DNA of 64,000 bases from Hymenobacter sp. DG25A. Its GTDB lineage: Bacteria; Bacteroidota; Bacteroidia; Cytophagales; Hymenobacteraceae. Where the stretch lies: the NCBI RefSeq assembly GCF_001280305.1, contig NZ_CP012623.1:1922001-1986000 (forward strand), read 5' to 3'. The position numbers were made by a program, and so were the translations under genes. The notes beneath the pieces were generated by a model. That model searched no databases, was not told where the DNA came from, and worked only from the letters and a program-made list of their open reading frames with translations. How positions within the stretch are numbered: position 1 is the first letter of the stretch; each line of letters opens with the position of its first letter. Below are positions 15,404 to 24,002 of this stretch, piece after piece.

Positions 15404-17270
15404 CAGCATGGCGGTTAAAATTAAGAATAAATTGGGTACCCTGGCTTATCTGGCTTCGAACTGTAATCTGACCTCCCATGGATTGCACATGGGATTTTAC
15501 CAGAAATAAGCCTATTCCCCGGCCTCTTTTACTGGTGTGGAAGCGCCGGTAGAGCTGAAAAATATCTTCGCCCGCTTTTTCCATGTCAAAACCCGAGCCA
15601 TTATCGGTGATGATGATGGTTGTGCCTTCGCCGGGGGTGTGCTCCGCTTTTATTTCAATGCGCAGGGGGCGCTCATCGGAGCGATACTTAATGGCGTTGG
15701 ATATCAGATTCTGAAAGATGCTGTGGAAATAGGCGCGGCTTCCCGGCACTACCAGTTCCGGCGGGATGTGACAGATCAACTCGCCGCCGCATTCCAGCAG
15801 TGGTTCTTCCAGCCCAAACAAAGCCTGCCGGCATACGGCCGCCAGGGCCACGGGCTCAGGGCGGTAGCCGCCCTGTTTATCCCGCACGGCCAGAATGCGG
15901 GTTACGTCGGCCAGCATTTCATCCAGCTGCTGCACGCTGGCCTGCATGTTTTTCATGGAGGCTTCAAACACCTCGGAGCCCTTGTCCACCCGGGACATCA
16001 AATCAACATACCCCATGGCATTGGCCAACGGTGCCCGCAGGTTATGAGACACAATATAGGCAAACTGCTGCAGGTCAGTGTTTTGCTTCAACAGCTTATC
16101 AGCCATCAGGCGCTGCCGCTCTTCGGCCTCCCGGCGCTCCGTTACGTCCTGCATGGAGCCTATCATGCGCAGCGGCCGCCCATCCGCATCCCGCACAATG
16201 TAGCCTCTATCGAAAACCACTGCCCAGGTGCCGTTTTCTCTTCGGAAGCGGTATTCGCCCTGCCAGAGCGTGTGGGTGGTTTCATTCACCTCCTGCATCA
16301 GCCCGCCCAGCACCGGCTCCACGTCATCGGGGTGCACGCTTGCAGACCACAGGTTAAAGTTGGTGGGGTTTTCGTCAAGCTTATAGCCAAACAGGGTTTC
16401 CAGTCCCTCACCCCAATAAATGTACCCTGTATCTATGTCCCAGTCATAAATAGCCTCGGAGGTGGCCATCAATACATACTGAAACCGCTCGTTGCTGAGC
16501 TGCAGGGCGGCTTCTACTTTTTTTTGCTCCGTCAGATCGTGCACAATACCGACCAGCTGGGAGCAGGAGCCGCGCTCATCCAGCACGGGCGTCACGCTGA
16601 CTTCGCCCGTTACCTGGCCCGTGGGATAGTCGGAGGTTTCCAGCCAGCTTACGCGCTGCAGCGTGGTAACGGACTGTTTGTATTTCTCTAAAACCAGGCT
16701 GAGGGATGGTTCCGGAATGATATCATGCACGTAGCTGCCCACCACTTTTTCCGGGGGCAGGCCGGTTGTTTTCTGAAAAGCTTTGTTGACGAAAGTGAAC
16801 CGGTAACGGCCCTGGGGTTCCACATTCAGCACAAAGGTTACATCGGCCATGGTATCGAAAATAACGGAGAGCTGATGCTCCCGCTCGCGTAGTTTATGGG
16901 TGGTCTGCTGGTGAGCGGTGAGGGGTTTGGCAAAGCCATACACTCCAGTAATCTGGTGGTCGGCCAACTGGGGAAACAGATGTAAGCTTACCATTAAGAA
17001 ACGGTTATTCACTACCAGCCCGGCCTCGTAGCAGACTATCTCTCCGGCCGCTGCCCGCTGCACCTGCTGCTGCGCCTGCTCCACCTCGGCGGGCGGCAGG
17101 TACCGGAACAGGCTGGTGCCTGTTAATTGCCCGGCCGGCTGCTCCAGCAGCCGGGAAAAGCGGGAACTGGCCCACTGGAAGTTACCCGCTTTATCTAAAG
17201 CAAAAACGGCCTCTGCACTACTCTCGAAATCGAAGAATTGACCGGCAGATGAAGGATCCTGTTTCGTCAT
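15384..17270 (-). CDS. Soluble multi-PAS sensor histidine kinase
   Basis: A 628-residue kinase, from the ATG at 17270 (MTKQDPSSAG); longer in-frame starts lack support. There are three or four PAS/PAC repeats (FDFESSAEAVFALD, LSVIFDTMADVTFVL, LQYVLMATSEAIYDW-like segments with PAC motifs such as GRPLRMIGSMQDVTER). Then comes the dimerisation/His box (AYIVSHNLRAPLANAMGYV, His in SHNLRAP) and an HATPase domain with N (FQNLISNAIKYR), G1 (ITDNGSGFD) and G2 (SKRGRGIGLFLV) boxes. No transmembrane segment is seen, so it senses a cytoplasmic signal through PAS domains. It overlaps the downstream response regulator gene by 20 bp. Confidence 0.94.
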   Translation of the reverse strand: MTKQDPSSAGQFFDFESSAEAVFALDKAGNFQWASSRFSRLLEQPAGQLTGTSLFRYLPPAEVEQAQQQVQRAAAGEIVCYEAGLVVNNRFLMVSLHLFPQLADHQITGVYGFAKPLTAHQQTTHKLREREHQLSVIFDTMADVTFVLNVEPQGRYRFTFVNKAFQKTTGLPPEKVVGSYVHDIIPEPSLSLVLEKYKQSVTTLQRVSWLETSDYPTGQVTGEVSVTPVLDERGSCSQLVGIVHDLTEQKKVEAALQLSNERFQYVLMATSEAIYDWDIDTGYIYWGEGLETLFGYKLDENPTNFNLWSASVHPDDVEPVLGGLMQEVNETTHTLWQGEYRFRRENGTWAVVFDRGYIVRDADGRPLRMIGSMQDVTERREAEERQRLMADKLLKQNTDLQQFAYIVSHNLRAPLANAMGYVDLMSRVDKGSEVFEASMKNMQASVQQLDEMLADVTRILAVRDKQGGYRPEPVALAAVCRQALFGLEEPLLECGGELICHIPPELVVPGSRAYFHSIFQNLISNAIKYRSDERPLRIEIKAEHTPGEGTTIIITDNGSGFDMEKAGEDIFQLYRRFHTSKRGRGIGLFLVKSHVQSMGGQITVRSQISQGTQFILNFNRHADENLPD

Positions 17271-17454
17271 GGCATTTCCTGTTAATGACCATCTTTTGAC
17301 CATTTTTCCCCAGCACAGCAACTTTTGCCAGTCCGTTTGGGCGCGCTACTTCATTGCAGCGCCTGCCAACCTCAGCGGCACCCGCCTAAAGCCGGGTGCC
17401 GGTTTACTTAATAAAGCAAATTGGCGCGAATTATCCGTGGATAGTTTGCCCCGG

Positions 17455-17904
17455 TTAGAGCCCCGGATATGGCGGCACTTCACTGAGCCGCTCATTGGTT
17501 CGCTCCTCAAAGTTTACGCGCCAGCAGAAGTGCTGCAGGCCGTTGGTGAGCAGCAGCAGCGGGGCCCCAATGGTTTGGTTATACACCGCCGCCTGCTGGG
17601 CCACCGCGGCCGTAATAGGCACGGAGGGCGCTTTGCACTCTACCAGCAGCAGCGGTTGGCCGGCCGGGCCCAGAGCACATAAATCAATGCGTTTCTGGCG
17701 CTGGTTGTAGCGATGGCCGCGCTCCAGGCTCAGTAAGCCTTTGGGGTAGCCCAGGTGGTTGATCAGGTAATGCACCACATGCTGGCGCACCCATTCCTCG
17801 GGCGTGAGCACCACGTTTTTGCGGCGCAAAACGTCCCATATCAGCGAATTTACGCCAGATTGTGTAACTTTGTATTCGAAAGGCGGCAGGTTCAGTTCTT
17901 GCAT
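17455..17904 (-). CDS. Stand-alone HsdR N-terminal nuclease-like domain protein
   Basis: A 149-residue protein, from the ATG at 17904 (MQELNLPPF). It consists only of the type I restriction enzyme R N-terminal (HSDR_N) domain. The PD-(D/E)xK residues are present: Asp74 in KRIDLCALG, Glu89-x-Lys91 in LLVECKAPS. A Gln-x3-Tyr motif (QQAAVY, about 104-108) follows, as in RecB-like and type I nucleases. No helicase, HsdM or HsdS gene is present. Such short proteins are common in Bacteroidota and their job is unknown; a nuclease role is inferred. Divergent from amn with about 104 bp between starts. Confidence 0.87.
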   Translation of the reverse strand: MQELNLPPFEYKVTQSGVNSLIWDVLRRKNVVLTPEEWVRQHVVHYLINHLGYPKGLLSLERGHRYNQRQKRIDLCALGPAGQPLLLVECKAPSVPITAAVAQQAAVYNQTIGAPLLLLTNGLQHFCWRVNFEERTNERLSEVPPYPGL

Positions 17905-18008
17905 CACCTCCAAAGGTACGGCCCCCCTGTTTTGCTTTTCATCTGGCTGCCGTCGTTCGTAAAGGTCGACGGCTTTTTTGCAACCTATTCCCACCACATT
18001 CTTCGCCT

Positions 18009-18782
18009 ATGAAATCAAAATCTGACATTGTAGAAAACTGGCTGCCACGCTATACCGGGGTACCTTTAAAGGAATTTGGTCAGTATATCCTGCTTACCAA
18101 CTTTATCAATTATGTGAATATGTTCGCCGAGCAGTTTGGCGTGGAGGTGCGCGGCCTGGATAAGCCCATGCAAACGGCTACGGCCAACGGCATCACCATC
18201 ATCAACTTCGGTATGGGCTCGCCCATGGCAGCCACGGTCATGGACCTGATTTCGGCGGTGAAGCCCAAAGCAGCCCTGTTTCTGGGCAAGTGCGGCGGCC
18301 TGAAAAACAAAACCAAGCTCGGCGACCTGATCCTGCCCATCGCGGCCATTCGCGGCGAGGGTACTTCCGATGACTACCTGCCTGCAGAAATCCCGGCCCT
18401 GCCCTCCTTCCGTTTGCAGCGCGCCGTGTCTTCCATGATCAAGAAGCACGAGAAGGACTATTGGACCGGCACAGTGTACACCACCAACCGCCGCGTGTGG
18501 GAGCACGACGAGAACTTCAAGGAGTATCTACGCCAGATCCGGGCCATGGCCGTCGATATGGAAACGGCTACCATTTTCACGGTGGGCTTCGTGAATGAAA
18601 TTCCCCACGGCGCCCTGCTGCTGGTGAGCGACAACCCCATGACGCCCGAAGGCGTGAAAACGGCCGAGAGCGACAAAAAAGTGACCACCGACTACGTAAC
18701 GGCTCACCTGCAAATTGGCATCGACTCGCTGCTGGAGCTGAAAAACTCAGGCGAATCGGTGAAACACATGCGCTTCGAATAA
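18009..18782 (+). CDS. amn: AMP nucleosidase (short form)
   Basis: A 257-residue phosphorylase-superfamily enzyme. AMP nucleosidase hydrolyses AMP to adenine and ribose 5-phosphate. Sequence marks include INFGMGSPMAATVMDLIS, ALFLGKCGGLKNKTKLGD, the base-binding AVDMETATIF (Met-Glu for ribose) and LLLVSDNPMTPEG. The E. coli enzyme is about 480 residues with an N-terminal regulatory domain; this one has only the catalytic part, the form usual in Bacteroidota. Followed by a terminator at 18815. Confidence 0.93.
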   Translation: MKSKSDIVENWLPRYTGVPLKEFGQYILLTNFINYVNMFAEQFGVEVRGLDKPMQTATANGITIINFGMGSPMAATVMDLISAVKPKAALFLGKCGGLKNKTKLGDLILPIAAIRGEGTSDDYLPAEIPALPSFRLQRAVSSMIKKHEKDYWTGTVYTTNRRVWEHDENFKEYLRQIRAMAVDMETATIFTVGFVNEIPHGALLLVSDNPMTPEGVKTAESDKKVTTDYVTAHLQIGIDSLLELKNSGESVKHMRFE

Positions 18783-18814
18783 GGAATATTTACTTTCCGG
18801 TATATTATTTCTTG

Positions 18815-18850
18815 AGGCCACGGGACAAATCCCCGTGGCCTTCCTTATTT
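18815..18850 (+). terminator. Rho-independent terminator after amn
   Basis: AGGCCACGGG pairs with CCCGTGGCCT around a seven-base loop, followed by a T-rich tail. Confidence 0.85.
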
Positions 18851-18880
18851 TTACGGCAGTAGCAGCCAATTTCAGTGCGT

Positions 18881-19312
18881 ATGCCTTCGTCTGCCCCCTC
18901 CTACCTGGCCATTGAGTACCGTCCAGACCTGCAGTTTATCATAGGCCGCTGGATGCGCTCGGTCATGCCGTTTGAAATGCACCGGGGCTATGCTCAACTG
19001 CTGGATGAAGCCGTGCACCACCAGTGCCGCTACTGGCTGGTGGATATCCGCCGTCGTTCCTTTGTAGATGGGAACGATGTGGCCTGGATGATGGAGAAGT
19101 TTTACCCGCAGGTACAGCCCCGTTTGGGCCGCACTACCTACCTGGCCTACCTGATGGCGCCGCACCAGCTGGCCGGCGTCCTCACCGATTCCAGCATTCC
19201 GCACCTCTCCGTGTTAGATGGCCGCCCCTACCAGCTGCAGCGGTTTACCGATGAAGCCGCGGCCCTGGAGTGGCTGCAGCAGTGTGCTTTGCGCGATGCC
19301 GTAACCAGCTAA
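18881..19312 (+). CDS. Conserved protein of unknown function
   Basis: About 143 residues, starting at the ATG at 18881; a GTG two codons upstream is also possible. The sequence is soluble, with an alternating alpha/beta pattern (YLAIEYRPDLQFIIGRWM, then CRYWLVDIRRRSFVD, then YLAYLMAPH and FTDEAAALEWL). This resembles the SpoIIAA-like / STAS-like fold found in many small Bacteroidota proteins. No catalytic residues are evident and no function can be assigned. Confidence 0.75.
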   Translation: MPSSAPSYLAIEYRPDLQFIIGRWMRSVMPFEMHRGYAQLLDEAVHHQCRYWLVDIRRRSFVDGNDVAWMMEKFYPQVQPRLGRTTYLAYLMAPHQLAGVLTDSSIPHLSVLDGRPYQLQRFTDEAAALEWLQQCALRDAVTS

Positions 19313-19349
19313 AGCCGCCTTATGCGGCGGAGTTATGTACTTTCGCGGC

Positions 19350-21008
19350 ATGACCCGATTGCTCCGCTACCTCCCCGTTCTGGCCCTGCTTGGCAGCGCC
19401 GCCTGCCAGTCTACCTCCACCACCCGCCAGCCTGCCGATTTGGTGGTGTACAACGCCACGGTATACACTGTGGACTCGGCTTTTAGCAAAGCTCAGGCTT
19501 TTGCCGTGAAGGATGGCCGGTTTCTGGCCGTGGGCTCTGCCGATGACATCCGCAACAAATACCAGGGGGCGCAGGAAATAGACGCCAAGGGCCGGTTTGT
19601 GTACCCCGGCTTTTACGATGCGCACTGCCACTTCTACCGCTACGCCCTGGGCCTGCGCGATGCCAACCTGGTAGGCACTGCTTCCTGGGCCGAGGTAGTA
19701 AGCAAGCTGCAGCAGCACCGCAAGGAGCAGCCCCAGGCCGTCTGGCTAACCGGCCGCGGCTGGGACCAGAACGACTGGACCAACAAGCAATTTCCCTCCA
19801 AAGACACCCTGGACGCGCTGTTTCCCAATACGCCGGTGTTTATCATCCGGGTAGATGGGCACGCGGCACTGGTGAATCAGAAGGCGCTGGATCTGGCGGG
19901 GATTACGGCCCGTACGCCCATCAGTGGCGGGGTTATTACCAAAGATGCCAACGGTAAGCTTACTGGTTTACTGGTGGATAATGCCGTGGATCTGGTTTCC
20001 GCTAAAATTCCGGAGCCTACCCCGGCCGAAGCCGACAAAGCTCTGCTCTTGGCCCAGCAGCAATGCGTGGCCGTGGGCCTCACCAGCCTCGCCGATGCCG
20101 GCCTCGACAAGCCAAACATCGACCAGATGGAAGCATTGCAGCAGCAGGGCAAGCTCAAGCTGCGCCTCTACGCCATGCTGAATCCCACCAAGGCCAACAA
20201 GGATTTTTACTTTAAAAACGGCCCCGTACATCAGGACCGGCTCACGGTAAACTCCTTTAAAGTGTACGCCGATGGAGCTCTGGGCTCCCGAGGGGCCTGC
20301 CTGGTAAAACCGTATGCCGATAAGCCCAGGGAAACTGGCTTCTTGCTGTCGACTGAAAAGGAATATCGCGCCTTGGCCAAGGACATTGCGGCCAGCAGGT
20401 TCCAGATGAACACCCACGCCATCGGCGACTCGGCCAACCGCATTATCCTCAACATCTACGGCGAGGCGCTGAAGGGCCAGAAAGACCGCCGCTGGCGCAT
20501 CGAGCACGCCCAGGTCATCACGCCGGCCGACATGCCCAAGTTCGGGCAGTTCGGCATCGTGCCCTCGGTGCAGCCCACCCACGCCACTTCCGATATGTAC
20601 TGGGCCGGGGAGCGTCTGGGCGCCCAACGCATCAAAACAGCTTATGCCTACCAGGAGTTGCTGAAGCAGTACGGCCAGCTGGCCCTGGGCTCCGATTTCC
20701 CGGTGGAAGACATCAACCCGCTCTATGGCTTCCACTCGGCCGTGGCCCGGCAGGACGCCAAAAACTACCCCAAGGGCGGCTTCCAAATGGAAAACGCCAT
20801 TTCCCGGGAGGATGCCCTGCGCGGCATGACCACCTGGGCCGCGCACGCCGCCTTCGAGGAAAAGCGCAAAGGCCAAATCAAGCCCGGCATGCTGGCCGAC
20901 TTTGTGGTAATGAAAACCGATTTGCTCACGGCCCCAAACGAGCAATTGCGCAACGCCAAAGTGCAGCAGACCTGGATAGCGGGGGAAAAGGTATTCGAGA
21001 AGAAGTAG
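19350..21008 (+). CDS. YtcJ-like amidohydrolase, lipoprotein
   Basis: About 552 residues of the amidohydrolase-3 family. The start at the ATG at 19350 gives a clean lipoprotein signal with lipobox GSAAC. The metal-binding motif DAHCH follows YPGFY near residue 90. Later motifs are TRGWDQNDW-like (TGRGWDQNDW), YADGALGSRGA, NTHAIGDSAN, RIEHAQ and LGSDFPVEDINP, all typical of YtcJ/NfdA-like metal-dependent hydrolases. The substrate is probably an amide or formamide in the periplasm. A TACTTTCG box lies a few bases upstream of the ATG, so the transcript may have a very short leader. Followed by a family A palindrome. Confidence 0.92.
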   Translation: MTRLLRYLPVLALLGSAACQSTSTTRQPADLVVYNATVYTVDSAFSKAQAFAVKDGRFLAVGSADDIRNKYQGAQEIDAKGRFVYPGFYDAHCHFYRYALGLRDANLVGTASWAEVVSKLQQHRKEQPQAVWLTGRGWDQNDWTNKQFPSKDTLDALFPNTPVFIIRVDGHAALVNQKALDLAGITARTPISGGVITKDANGKLTGLLVDNAVDLVSAKIPEPTPAEADKALLLAQQQCVAVGLTSLADAGLDKPNIDQMEALQQQGKLKLRLYAMLNPTKANKDFYFKNGPVHQDRLTVNSFKVYADGALGSRGACLVKPYADKPRETGFLLSTEKEYRALAKDIAASRFQMNTHAIGDSANRIILNIYGEALKGQKDRRWRIEHAQVITPADMPKFGQFGIVPSVQPTHATSDMYWAGERLGAQRIKTAYAYQELLKQYGQLALGSDFPVEDINPLYGFHSAVARQDAKNYPKGGFQMENAISREDALRGMTTWAAHAAFEEKRKGQIKPGMLADFVVMKTDLLTAPNEQLRNAKVQQTWIAGEKVFEKK

Positions 21009-21055
21009 AATAAACTTCCAGAGCAGATCCGCAGAAAACGGAGTAGTAAAAAAAC

Positions 21056-21165
21056 AAACGTGTCATCCTGAGCTTGCGAAGGACCTTCTTACGCTTAAAC
21101 GAATCGTTGTTACGATTGCCGTTTAGCTGTGAGAAGGTCCTTCGCAAGCTCAGGATGACACGTTT
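21056..21165. repeat. Intergenic palindrome, family A (34-bp perfect arms)
   Basis: 21056-21089 and 21132-21165 are perfect reverse complements. The arms contain TGTCATCCTGAGC and GCGAAGGACCTTCT. The 42-base centre contains CGTTGTTACGATT. It lies between convergent genes (amidohydrolase and DinB) and could terminate both. Related copies are at 23.9 and 44.6 kb. Confidence 0.9.
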
Positions 21166-21202
21166 TAATTAGCCGATTGACGGCCGGTTTGCCCTTAAGC
21201 TA

Positions 21203-21724
21203 CTACCGCTGGGGCGCTTCGTCGGCGGAGCCGCCGTAGATGGCGGGCACCGGAATGTCCAGCAGGCGCAGGTACACGCTGAGCTGGCCGCGGTGATGAA
21301 TCAGGTGGTTGAGCACCAGAATGCGGGCCACCATGGTGCGGGGCATGGCCATGATTACCTTTTCGTTATTGCGCATCGTCCACACATCGTGGAAGGTAGC
21401 ATCATCTACCTGCGACAAAGCGGCCTGAATGCTTTCGGCGTTAACGTCGAAGTGGCGCAGCAGCTCGTCGGTGGTGGTGGGCGAGTCCGGGCGTTTTAAG
21501 GCCGCCATGTTGGTTTCTGCACCCTGCAACGATATTTCCAGGAAGCCGACCAGGTTGGCCATGTGCGAGGCCAGCGTGCCCAGCTTCATGGATTTGGGAT
21601 GCGGCTGCCAGTCAAACTGCTCGGTGGGCACGCGCTCCAGCAGACGGCGCGTGATGGCAAGCTCCTGCTTGAGCTCCTGGCCCAGGGCCGATTGCAGGGA
21701 AGGAGTGGTTGAGGTAGTAGACAT
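21203..21724 (-). CDS. DinB-like metal-binding protein
   Basis: About 173 residues, from the ATG at 21724 (MSTTSTTPSLQ). Four-helix DinB fold with the usual three metal-binding histidines: one in LASHMANLVGF and two in LNHLIHHRGQLSVYLR. Family members are putative thiol transferases (BshC/BST-related) or hydrolases; this one cannot be assigned further. Last gene of the minus-strand run that begins with the molybdenum enzyme. Confidence 0.88.
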   Translation of the reverse strand: MSTTSTTPSLQSALGQELKQELAITRRLLERVPTEQFDWQPHPKSMKLGTLASHMANLVGFLEISLQGAETNMAALKRPDSPTTTDELLRHFDVNAESIQAALSQVDDATFHDVWTMRNNEKVIMAMPRTMVARILVLNHLIHHRGQLSVYLRLLDIPVPAIYGGSADEAPQR

Positions 21725-21783
21725 AAAAGAATTGGGTGGAATGGATAGGTGCTGCAGCAACACCAGACCAGGCCCTACTGTTT

Positions 21784-23184
21784 TTACCGGTCGTAGCTCA
21801 GGCCGGTAGCCAGCTGTGGATCAGCCTCGTTTACTTCGCGCAGCTTCCGGCCCCGCAGCCGGAGCAGGAAAAACAGACCCAGGATAAAGAACACTATCAG
21901 CGCCAGAATGCTGTACCGCATGGAGCCGGTGATTTGGGCAATGACGCCAAATACGGCGGTGCCAATTACAATGCTGAGCTTCTCGGTCACATCAAAAAAG
22001 CTGAAAAAGGAGGCCGTGTTGGGCGTGTTTTCGGGGATGATCTTGGAATAGGTGGAGCGCGAAAGGCTCTGGATACCGCCCATGGTAAGCCCGATAACGG
22101 AAGCCAAAGCGTAGAACGACCAGCCCGCCTGCACAAAGTAGCCCGCAATGCAGATCAGGGCCCAGATTACCACCGACCAGCTCAGCGCCCGGGTATTTCC
22201 AATAGCTTCGGACAAGCGCGCAAACAGGTAAGCGCCCAGAATAGCTACTACCTGCAGCAGCAGGATGGTGATAATCAGGGAGGAGTCGTCCAGATGCAGC
22301 TCGTCGGTGCCGAAGAGCGTGGCCACGTACATTACCGTCTGCACACCCATATTGTAAGTGAAGTAGGCCAGCAGAAACTTCTTCAGGTTGGGCAGGTGCT
22401 GCAGCTGATTCCAAACTTTAGCCAGTTCCCGGAAGCCGTTCAGCACCCAGCCACTGTCGCCGGAGGAGGCACCAAAAGCGCGACCGGGGTCTTTGGGCAG
22501 GGTGAAAAAGGGAATCTGGGCAAAGCCGGCCCACCACAAACCCGTGAGCAGAAACGAGAGGCGCGCGGCCTGCCCCTGTGAAACGCCTACGGCATCATGA
22601 AACTGATTGATAACCAGGCAAATCACCAGCAGAATAACCGAGCCAATGTAGCCCATGGAGAAGCCGCGGGCCGAAAGCCGGTCGTACTGGTCTTCGGAGG
22701 CAATATCCGGCAGGTAGGAATTGTAGAATACGATGGAGCCCGAGAAGCCCACCGTAGCCGCAATAAAGACGAACGTAGAGGCCGTGAGCGTACTATCGGT
22801 AAAAAAGTACAGGCCGGCACAGGAAGCAGCCCCCAAGTAGCAGAAAAACTGCAGAAACAGCTTCTTGCGCCCGGAATAATCTGCCAGCGACGTTAGGAAA
22901 GGACTCAGCAGGGCAATGAGCAGAAACGCCGCCGAAATAGCATAAGTCAGCAACGAAGAACCCGGCACCTGCAGCCCCAGAAAATCGACGGGGCTCTTGC
23001 CACTGTCACTGTGCGTAATAGATTTGACTACGCCGCTCCAGTAAATGGGGAAGATGGACGAGGTGATAACCAGCGGGTACACTGAGTTGGCCCAGTCGTA
23101 CATCGTCCAGCCGTTGGTAATGCGCTTATTGTTTTTGGGAACTGCTACCGGAGCAGCTGCCGACGCGGCAGAAATAGTAGTCAT
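21784..23184 (-). CDS. UMF1-type MFS transporter
   Basis: About 466 residues, from the ATG at 23184 (MTTISAASAA). About 12 membrane segments with the UMF1 (Atg22-like) N-terminal signature RITNGWTMYDWANSVYPLV. A cytoplasmic loop motif SLADYSGRKKLFL follows, and the central GGIQSLSRSTYSKIIP is also typical of this family. The substrate is unknown; Atg22 homologues export amino acids. It is 76 bp downstream of the mocA-like gene, so could be read from the same transcript. Confidence 0.9.
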   Translation of the reverse strand: MTTISAASAAAPVAVPKNNKRITNGWTMYDWANSVYPLVITSSIFPIYWSGVVKSITHSDSGKSPVDFLGLQVPGSSLLTYAISAAFLLIALLSPFLTSLADYSGRKKLFLQFFCYLGAASCAGLYFFTDSTLTASTFVFIAATVGFSGSIVFYNSYLPDIASEDQYDRLSARGFSMGYIGSVILLVICLVINQFHDAVGVSQGQAARLSFLLTGLWWAGFAQIPFFTLPKDPGRAFGASSGDSGWVLNGFRELAKVWNQLQHLPNLKKFLLAYFTYNMGVQTVMYVATLFGTDELHLDDSSLIITILLLQVVAILGAYLFARLSEAIGNTRALSWSVVIWALICIAGYFVQAGWSFYALASVIGLTMGGIQSLSRSTYSKIIPENTPNTASFFSFFDVTEKLSIVIGTAVFGVIAQITGSMRYSILALIVFFILGLFFLLRLRGRKLREVNEADPQLATGLSYDR

Positions 23185-23260
23185 GAAGGCAGAATGAGAG
23201 GATGACACCGGGCAAGATAGCGGGATTTTACTCATGCGCTTTCTCCCGGAGGCGCGTTGT

Positions 23261-23863
23261 TCAATGCGCCGGGCCAGCTGGGGCCTGTTGCAGCAGCCAG
23301 GCGTACTGCGCGGGGGTGTCTACATCCAGGGCTGCCGCCGGAAAAGCCACCGTTGCAATCCATTCAGGATGCTGGTGCAGAAGCTGCCGGGCGCCGGCTT
23401 CATCGGGCATGGCGCGCAACAGCGGCACCATTTGCGGGGCAAACAGCACCGGCACCCCGCTGGTGCCCGCGTATGCCGTAGCCATGATGGGCAATGGGCT
23501 TTGCTGCTGCGCCTGCTGCAGGTAGCGCAGCAGCTCCGGAGTGATGAGAGGCTGGTCACAGAGCATGATGAGCACACTGGTAACGGGGCCTAAGGCATCG
23601 GCGGCCACAAGGCCCGCTTTTATGGAAGAGCCCATGCCCCGGGCCCAGTCCAGATTGTGCGTTACGGTCACGGGCAATCCGTCCAGCTCCGGCAGCAGCT
23701 CCTCGTGCAAAGCGCCCGTCACTACTATTACCGGGCCCAAGTCGGCGGCAACAGCCGTTTCGGCTGCCCGCCGCAACAAGGATTTACCCGCGTAAGGCAG
23801 GAGCTGTTTGGGCTGCCCTAATCGGGAGGAAGAGCCGGCGGCAAGGAGCAGAATGGCAGGCAT
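23261..23863 (-). CDS. mocA: MocA-like molybdenum cofactor cytidylyltransferase (NTP transferase)
   Basis: A 200-residue nucleotidyltransferase with the signature LLLAAGSSSRLGQPKQLLPY at the N-terminus and VLIMLCDQPLITPELL in the middle. MocA attaches CMP to molybdopterin to make MCD, the cofactor form needed by xanthine-oxidase-family enzymes. The closely related MobA makes the guanine form. The choice of MocA rests on context: the gene lies just downstream of an XdhC and a PaoABC-type oxidoreductase. A palindrome separates it from xdhC. Confidence 0.85.
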   Translation of the reverse strand: MPAILLLAAGSSSRLGQPKQLLPYAGKSLLRRAAETAVAADLGPVIVVTGALHEELLPELDGLPVTVTHNLDWARGMGSSIKAGLVAADALGPVTSVLIMLCDQPLITPELLRYLQQAQQQSPLPIMATAYAGTSGVPVLFAPQMVPLLRAMPDEAGARQLLHQHPEWIATVAFPAAALDVDTPAQYAWLLQQAPAGPAH

Positions 23864-23880
23864 AGGATATAATTGATTGT

Positions 23881-23979
23881 TGTCCTGAGCCCCGCGAAGG
23901 ACCTTATCCCACCAAAACGAGTTGTTGTGACGATAAATTCTCCAGCAGGATAAGATCCTTCGCGGGGCTCAGGATGACA
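23881..23979. repeat. Intergenic palindrome, family A (variant with GCCCCGCG arm)
   Basis: 23881-23909 and 23948-23979 pair over about 29 bases. The left arm lacks three bases of the right arm and there is one further mismatch. The arms read TGTC(AT)CCTGAGC then CCCGCGAAGGA. The centre contains GTTGTTGTGACGAT as in the 21.1-kb copy. It lies in the 139-bp gap between xdhC and mocA, on one strand. Confidence 0.82.
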
Positions 23980-24002
23980 GATATAAAAGCTATTGAAACA
24001 GA

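Noticed and set aside
15537..16691. 384-codon plus-strand open frame opposite the histidine kinase
   Set aside because: Antisense shadow of a gene with clear PAS and kinase motifs; no recognisable protein features.
17865..17872. TAACTTTG as the amn promoter
   Set aside because: It lies inside the divergent HsdR-N gene, 137 bp from the amn start, and lacks a -33 element.
17455..17904. Type I restriction-modification system
   Set aside because: Only the N-terminal HsdR domain is present; HsdM, HsdS and the HsdR motor domain are missing.
19968..20945. 325-codon minus-strand open frame opposite the amidohydrolase
   Set aside because: The amidohydrolase motifs are intact on the plus strand; the antisense frame shows no family features.
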